7,669 nucleotides of DNA from JAQTNP01 sp964616145 (GTDB lineage: Bacteria > Patescibacteriota > Minisyncoccia > Minisyncoccales > PEYH01). The notes under the pieces are model-generated. The model was not told the DNA's origin, did no database searches, and saw only the letters and a program-made list of their open reading frames with translations. Positions 5,520-7,669 of this stretch are shown here, piece by piece. The stretch spans positions 1 through 7,669 of the forward strand of contig CAZTRD010000039.1 in NCBI GenBank assembly GCA_964616145.1, given 5' to 3'. Every line of letters begins with the position of its first letter. Position 1 is the stretch's first letter. The position numbers and the translations under genes were made by a program.

Positions 5520-5562
5520 ATTATCCTACTTCAATCCCAGAATTACAATCAATTTAGTGAGC
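5520..5562 (-). promoter_or_regulatory. Shared promoter/operator repeat, copy 2
   Basis: On the minus strand: GCTCACTAAAT, then -35-like TTGTAA (5548-5543), a 17-bp spacer and -10 GATAAT (5525-5520), 25 bp before the lipoprotein ATG. The block matches copy 1 (6275-6317) over almost its whole length, including the sequence between the two hexamers. Such conservation outside the hexamers suggests a shared operator or a recent duplication. Confidence 0.6.
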
Positions 5563-5598
5563 GTCGATTAAACTGGAAAACGCCTGGTTACTTACTAT

Positions 5599-5784
5599 CT
5601 ATTTAGGTAAACAGTCGTTTCTCCAGCAGCATTCTAACCGGCCACAATAACCATCGGTTGTGCCAAAACAAGGGAAATTACCTTCGGCAGCCTGAATGGA
5701 GCGGATTAGAATCTCTTTCTTCATACATAGTTTAGGTTTTATTCCTAACTTCCTTGCCTTTTCTTTCAATTCTTTTGACCCCAC
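5599..5784 (-). CDS. SAP/Rho-N-like small protein with Cys knuckle
   Basis: The 61-aa protein has two parts. Residues 4-35 (LKEKARKLGIKPKL, then KKEILIRSIQ) form the helix-turn-helix of a SAP or Rho N-terminal-like domain, which usually binds nucleic acid. Residues 36-58 read NFPCFGT, then C47, C52, C53-W-R-N-D-C58. The pattern NFxCFGT...C....CxWRxDC is a known C-terminal extension in small bacterial SAP-type proteins and could bind a metal through C39, C47, C52 and C58; this is inference. Start: GTG with AGGAGG 5 bases upstream. The coiled-coil gene ends only 9 bp before, so the two are co-transcribed and their products may act together. No terminator is seen before the next promoter. Confidence 0.85.
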   Translation of the reverse strand: MGSKELKEKARKLGIKPKLCMKKEILIRSIQAAEGNFPCFGTTDGYCGRLECCWRNDCLPK

Positions 5785-5793
5785 TTCTTCCTC

Positions 5794-6252
5794 CTAACTG
5801 ACTGTATGTTTTGCTCTTTCTTCCCCTAAAAACCATTGTGCATCCTGGAACTCCTTTTGTACTGCTTGCAATTGCATTCTTAACTGATTAAGTTGAGACT
5901 CTAAATCCTGGCATCTGGCAAGAGAATCCTTCAAAGCATTCTCTAATTGTCCTCTTTTAGTCTTTTCCTCTCCCAGGTACCATTGTGATTCATCAGCTTG
6001 CTGCCTGAATTTTCTTAAATCTTCTTCGATTTTTTGGATATATTGATTTTTCCCCTGCAAATCATTTTCTAACTGCTGGTTTTTAGTCTTTTCCTCTCCC
6101 AGGTACCATTGTGTTTCGTTAAGGCCATTTTCAATGGTTTGCATTCGTTCTCCGGTTTGTTTTGCAGCCTCAATCACCTTATCAATATCAGTCACTAATC
6201 TTTGTTTATCTAATTCCAATTCCTGAGACAAAATAGGTTTATTCTCTTCCAT
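5794..6252 (-). CDS. Coiled-coil protein with three QW(Y/F)LGEE repeats
   Basis: The 152-aa protein is almost entirely predicted coiled coil, rich in Gln, Glu, Lys and Leu, with no signal peptide. Three repeats stand out: QWYLGEEKTK at 48-57, QWYLGEEKTK at 90-99 and QWFLGEERAK at 139-148. The Trp residues (49, 91, 140) are 42 and 49 residues apart, exactly 6 and 7 heptads, so every repeat falls in the same coiled-coil register. The first two are followed by x-QLEN and are encoded by an identical 33-bp stretch, suggesting recent duplication. ATG at 6252 has a good GGAGGG site. The SAP/Cys protein follows after 9 bp. A shared-repeat promoter lies just upstream. Function unknown; a scaffold or filament-like role is inferred from the coil only. 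Confidence 0.8.
   Translation of the reverse strand: MEENKPILSQELELDKQRLVTDIDKVIEAAKQTGERMQTIENGLNETQWYLGEEKTKNQQLENDLQGKNQYIQKIEEDLRKFRQQADESQWYLGEEKTKRGQLENALKDSLARCQDLESQLNQLRMQLQAVQKEFQDAQWFLGEERAKHTVS
5955..5987 (-). repeat. 33-bp identical direct repeat within the coiled-coil gene (second WYLGEEK unit)
   Basis: This stretch encodes the second QWYLGEEKTK unit and is base-for-base identical to 6081-6113, 126 bp (42 codons) away. Synonymous positions are also identical, which implies a young duplication or gene conversion. The third unit (about 5808-5840) is diverged. Confidence 0.85.
6081..6113 (-). repeat. 33-bp identical direct repeat within the coiled-coil gene (first WYLGEEK unit)
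   Basis: Partner of 5955-5987; it encodes the first QWYLGEEKTK unit. A pair of this length at 126 bp could recombine to remove or add exactly six heptads without shifting the frame. Confidence 0.85.
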
Positions 6253-6274
6253 TTTCCCTCCTTTTTATAGATAT

Positions 6275-6317
6275 ATTATCCTGCTCCAATTCCAGAATTG
6301 CAAGCGATTTAGTGAGC
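6275..6317 (-). promoter_or_regulatory. Shared promoter/operator repeat, copy 1
   Basis: On the minus strand: GCTCACTAAAT, -35-like TTGCAA (6303-6298), 17-bp spacer, -10 GATAAT (6280-6275), 23 bp before the coiled-coil ATG. Across the end of the -35 and the spacer lies a perfect palindrome CAATTC-TG-GAATTG (6300-6287), a good operator candidate. The palindrome is imperfect in copies 2 and 3. Confidence 0.6.
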
Positions 6318-6347
6318 AGGAAGTTGAAGGATTTTAAAGGGGCATAT

Positions 6348-6402
6348 AAAAAAAGAGCAAGAGTGGAGGTTCACTTTTCAATTTCAAAGCCCTCACTCTT
6401 GC
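6348..6402 (-). terminator. Intrinsic terminator of the putative small RNA
   Basis: A stem of 9 perfect pairs extended to 13 with one A-C mismatch and one G-U, a 20-nt loop, then TC and seven T on the minus strand. It may also stop read-through from the LolA-like operon, for which no other terminator is visible. Confidence 0.85.
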
Positions 6403-6445
6403 AGTGGAAGGTTAGACAACTATGTGTCTCTTTCCGCCTTCCACT
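6348..6445 (-). ncRNA. Putative small structured RNA with its own promoter and terminator
   Basis: About 98 nt on the minus strand starting near 6445. Stem-loop 1: AGTGGAAGG (6445-6437) with CCTTCCACT (6411-6403), 9 perfect pairs, enclosing an inner stem AGACA/TGTCT with a 6-nt loop. Stem-loop 2: 6402-6390 with 6369-6357 (GCAAGAGTG paired, then one mismatch and more pairs), followed directly by TCTTTTTTT, an intrinsic terminator. No start codon lies within it. The 5' arm of stem-loop 1 can also pair with CCACTC of the terminator, so two folds compete. It could be an independent sRNA or a leader attenuator for the coiled-coil operon, but that operon has its own promoter. No known RNA family was recognised. 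Confidence 0.65.
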
Positions 6446-6448
6446 CGT

Positions 6449-6476
6449 AGTATAACTCATAAAAGTAGTTTGTCAA
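6449..6476 (-). promoter_or_regulatory. Near-consensus sigma70 promoter of the putative small RNA
   Basis: Perfect -35 TTGACA (6476-6471), 16-bp spacer, -10 TATACT (6454-6449, five of six). The expected start (6446-6442) falls exactly at the foot of stem-loop 1. No ribosome site or open frame follows before the terminator. Confidence 0.8.
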
Positions 6477-6516
6477 GGGATTAGATAGCCATCCATCCTT
6501 GGCCTTCCTCTGTCAG

Positions 6517-6675
6517 CTATTTTTGTTTTAACAGAATAATACCGCTTACAAGAGCGAATATTGTCACTATGGGATTGTAGGTAATCCAGTAGATGGCGTT
6601 ATCTATAACCATACCTATAATTGTGGCAATACCCAGAATCAACAACAACATCCCGATTACTTTATTCTTTTTCAT
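6517..6675 (-). CDS. Small membrane protein, two predicted helices
   Basis: The 52-aa protein starts at ATG 6675 with GAGGTG close upstream and ends with TAG. After MKKNK comes a first hydrophobic helix (about residues 6-24), a short polar turn with D25-N26 and aromatic residues (YWITYN, 29-34), and a second helix (about 36-49), ending LKQK. Both ends are positively charged, so an inverted U with both termini in the cytoplasm is expected. It lies 34 bp after the LolA-like gene and is probably the last gene of that operon. No family recognised. The arrangement resembles small two-helix membrane proteins of unknown role. Confidence 0.7.
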   Translation of the reverse strand: MKKNKVIGMLLLILGIATIIGMVIDNAIYWITYNPIVTIFALVSGIILLKQK

Positions 6676-6709
6676 ACCCACCTCTAGCTAATTATTATTG
6701 GAAAATGGT

Positions 6710-7546
6710 TCAGTATTGCTTGGTAGCGTCAAAAACTTCATCGCTTAAACCGGTATTGATTTGAGGATCAGTGTATTCTAATGTGGTGACAAGATGGCCG
6801 GAGCTGATATTCGGCGTCTTATTCATTTTGATAGGTATCCAAGCACCATTAGGCATTTGCTTAGTTTCCAATACTTCTAAAGTTTGGGCTAATTCCGGTT
6901 GTCCATCAGCATTTTTATTGTAAAAGACTAATTTTACTAAAATTCCTTTATTGTAATCTACACAAATATCCATTTTTGGATATAAATCATTTGGCTCTTT
7001 AGGGATTGCATTTATAGCAATAATTTGATTGCCGGGATCTGTATTAGCTTCATCTTTGGTAAGTATATGTTTATCTAAAAAAATACTCAAATGATATTGC
7101 ATATCCATCTGGTCAAATTGGCCACTTTTTAAACCGGACATAGACAGAAGATCCTGTTCTTCTATATTTTTATTTTCTACGTCAATCATATAAAATTTTG
7201 AACCGACAATAATATCTGATTCGGTCTTCGTATTTCTTGCTTCATCAGAAAAAGTATCTGTTTTTTCCCTGACTGTGGAACTCTCTTGGGTGGGAGCTTT
7301 AAAATAATAACGACAATACAACTTATCCCCATATGGCTCCCCGTTCAACGTAGAAAATAAAGTTTCATCTGCTTTCAGGTCAGAAATTTTGGCATAGTTA
7401 TCCGCCACCTTCTGCAGGGCCTTTTCCGGCGTAAGATCAGCAACCTGGGCGGAATTATTAATTTCTTCACAATAGCCCGAAAAAACAAACAAAACCAAAG
7501 CAAATATGCTCATTATATACGCGATAATAATTTTTCCTTTGGGCAT
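6710..7546 (-). CDS. Exported LolA/LppX-like protein
   Basis: The 278-aa protein has a long hydrophobic signal segment (residues 5-24) ending SGYC-EE; the -1 residue of a lipobox would be Tyr, so lipidation is unlikely and cleavage by signal peptidase I is presumed. The mature domain shows the order typical of LolA-like (outer membrane lipoprotein-sorting) folds: a helix with ALQKVADNYAKISDLKA (43-59), strands with YCRYYFKAP (77-85), a segment MPNGAWIPIKM near 232-242, and the C-terminal YTDPQINTGLSDEVFD, where the N-x-GLSDEVFD motif is characteristic. The role is likely lipid or lipoprotein handling in the periplasm, by family analogy only. Start: ATG with AGGAGG closely upstream. It is 18 bp after the peptidase-inhibitor gene and 34 bp before the small membrane protein. 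Confidence 0.8.
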   Translation of the reverse strand: MPKGKIIIAYIMSIFALVLFVFSGYCEEINNSAQVADLTPEKALQKVADNYAKISDLKADETLFSTLNGEPYGDKLYCRYYFKAPTQESSTVREKTDTFSDEARNTKTESDIIVGSKFYMIDVENKNIEEQDLLSMSGLKSGQFDQMDMQYHLSIFLDKHILTKDEANTDPGNQIIAINAIPKEPNDLYPKMDICVDYNKGILVKLVFYNKNADGQPELAQTLEVLETKQMPNGAWIPIKMNKTPNISSGHLVTTLEYTDPQINTGLSDEVFDATKQY

Positions 7547-7564
7547 CTTTCCTCCTTCGTCAAG

Positions 7565-7669
7565 TTACTTCTTAATCACAATTATAAAGGTTTCTTCGTT
7601 CACCGGAGGAATACCTTTCTCCCAGGAACGCACATACTTAAAATAAATAACCGTCTTCCCTGCTTTAAG
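7565..7669 (-). CDS. Chagasin-type (I42) peptidase inhibitor, C-terminal fragment
   Basis: Only the last 34 codons are inside the window; the reading frame runs off the right edge. They read G-K-TVIYFKYVRSWEKGIPPV, then NEETFIIVIKK. The pattern of a beta-strand ending Y-x-R-(P/S)-WEKG-x-x-P followed by a final strand F-x-I-x-I is that of the C-terminal part of chagasin/ICP inhibitors (family I42), which block papain-like cysteine peptidases; the usual RPW is RSW here. This family usually has an N-terminal signal peptide in bacteria, which cannot be checked. It is co-transcribed with the LolA-like gene (18-bp gap). A generic beta-sandwich of another family is possible given the short length. 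Confidence 0.65.
   Translation of the reverse strand, partial: LKAGKTVIYFKYVRSWEKGIPPVNEETFIIVIKK

Noticed and set aside
5290..5571. Plus-strand open frame of 93 codons
   Set aside because: It lies opposite the lipoprotein gene and its promoter repeat; the minus-strand frame has the lipobox and ribosome site.

Overview
The window is AT-rich bacterial DNA in which every supported gene lies on the minus strand, so transcription runs from position 7669 towards 1. The organism is probably a diderm: there is a lipoprotein with a clear lipobox, a LolA/LppX-like periplasmic protein and several proteins with Sec signal peptides. Most genes have strong AGGAGG-type ribosome binding sites. The mix of small secreted unknowns and a SAP/Cys-knuckle protein fits an uncultured diderm lineage (Omnitrophota- or deltaproteobacteria-like), but that placement is a guess; no phylogenetic marker is present apart from a partial tRNA.

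In order of transcription: (1) 7669-6517 is an envelope operon holding the C-terminal end of a chagasin-type (I42) peptidase inhibitor, a LolA-like exported protein and a 52-aa two-helix membrane protein. (2) 6476-6348 looks like a stand-alone small RNA gene: a near-consensus sigma70 promoter, two stem-loops and an intrinsic terminator in about 100 nt. (3) 6303-5599 is a two-gene operon of a coiled-coil protein with three QW(Y/F)LGEE repeats in exact heptad register and a 61-aa SAP-like/Cys-rich protein. (4) 5548-4340 holds a lipoprotein, a truncated signal-peptide gene and a small exported protein. Three genes in regions 3 and 4 share one promoter/operator-like repeat, and two share an identical 27-bp terminator hairpin.

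(5) 4298-3424 is a cytoplasmic trypsin-like serine peptidase behind a strong promoter and a leader whose intrinsic terminator touches the ribosome binding site; it looks like an attenuator. (6) 3357-2538 encodes two small exported proteins, one with two Cys-rich repeats and one with an FxLYD domain. (7) 2475-294 encodes a DUF5677-like protein and a PIN-domain (DUF4935-like) putative RNase, a possible defence or stress pair. (8) 177-1 is a tRNA unit: an extended -10 promoter, a long leader folding into a hairpin built from copies of the tRNA 5' end, and a partial tRNA-Lys(CUU) cut by the window edge.

The genes do not form one obvious pathway. The strongest new signals are in the non-coding DNA: the putative small RNA, the attenuator-like leader, the repeated promoter/operator and the tRNA-derived leader hairpin. 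No CRISPR array, insertion sequence, integrase or rRNA was seen.
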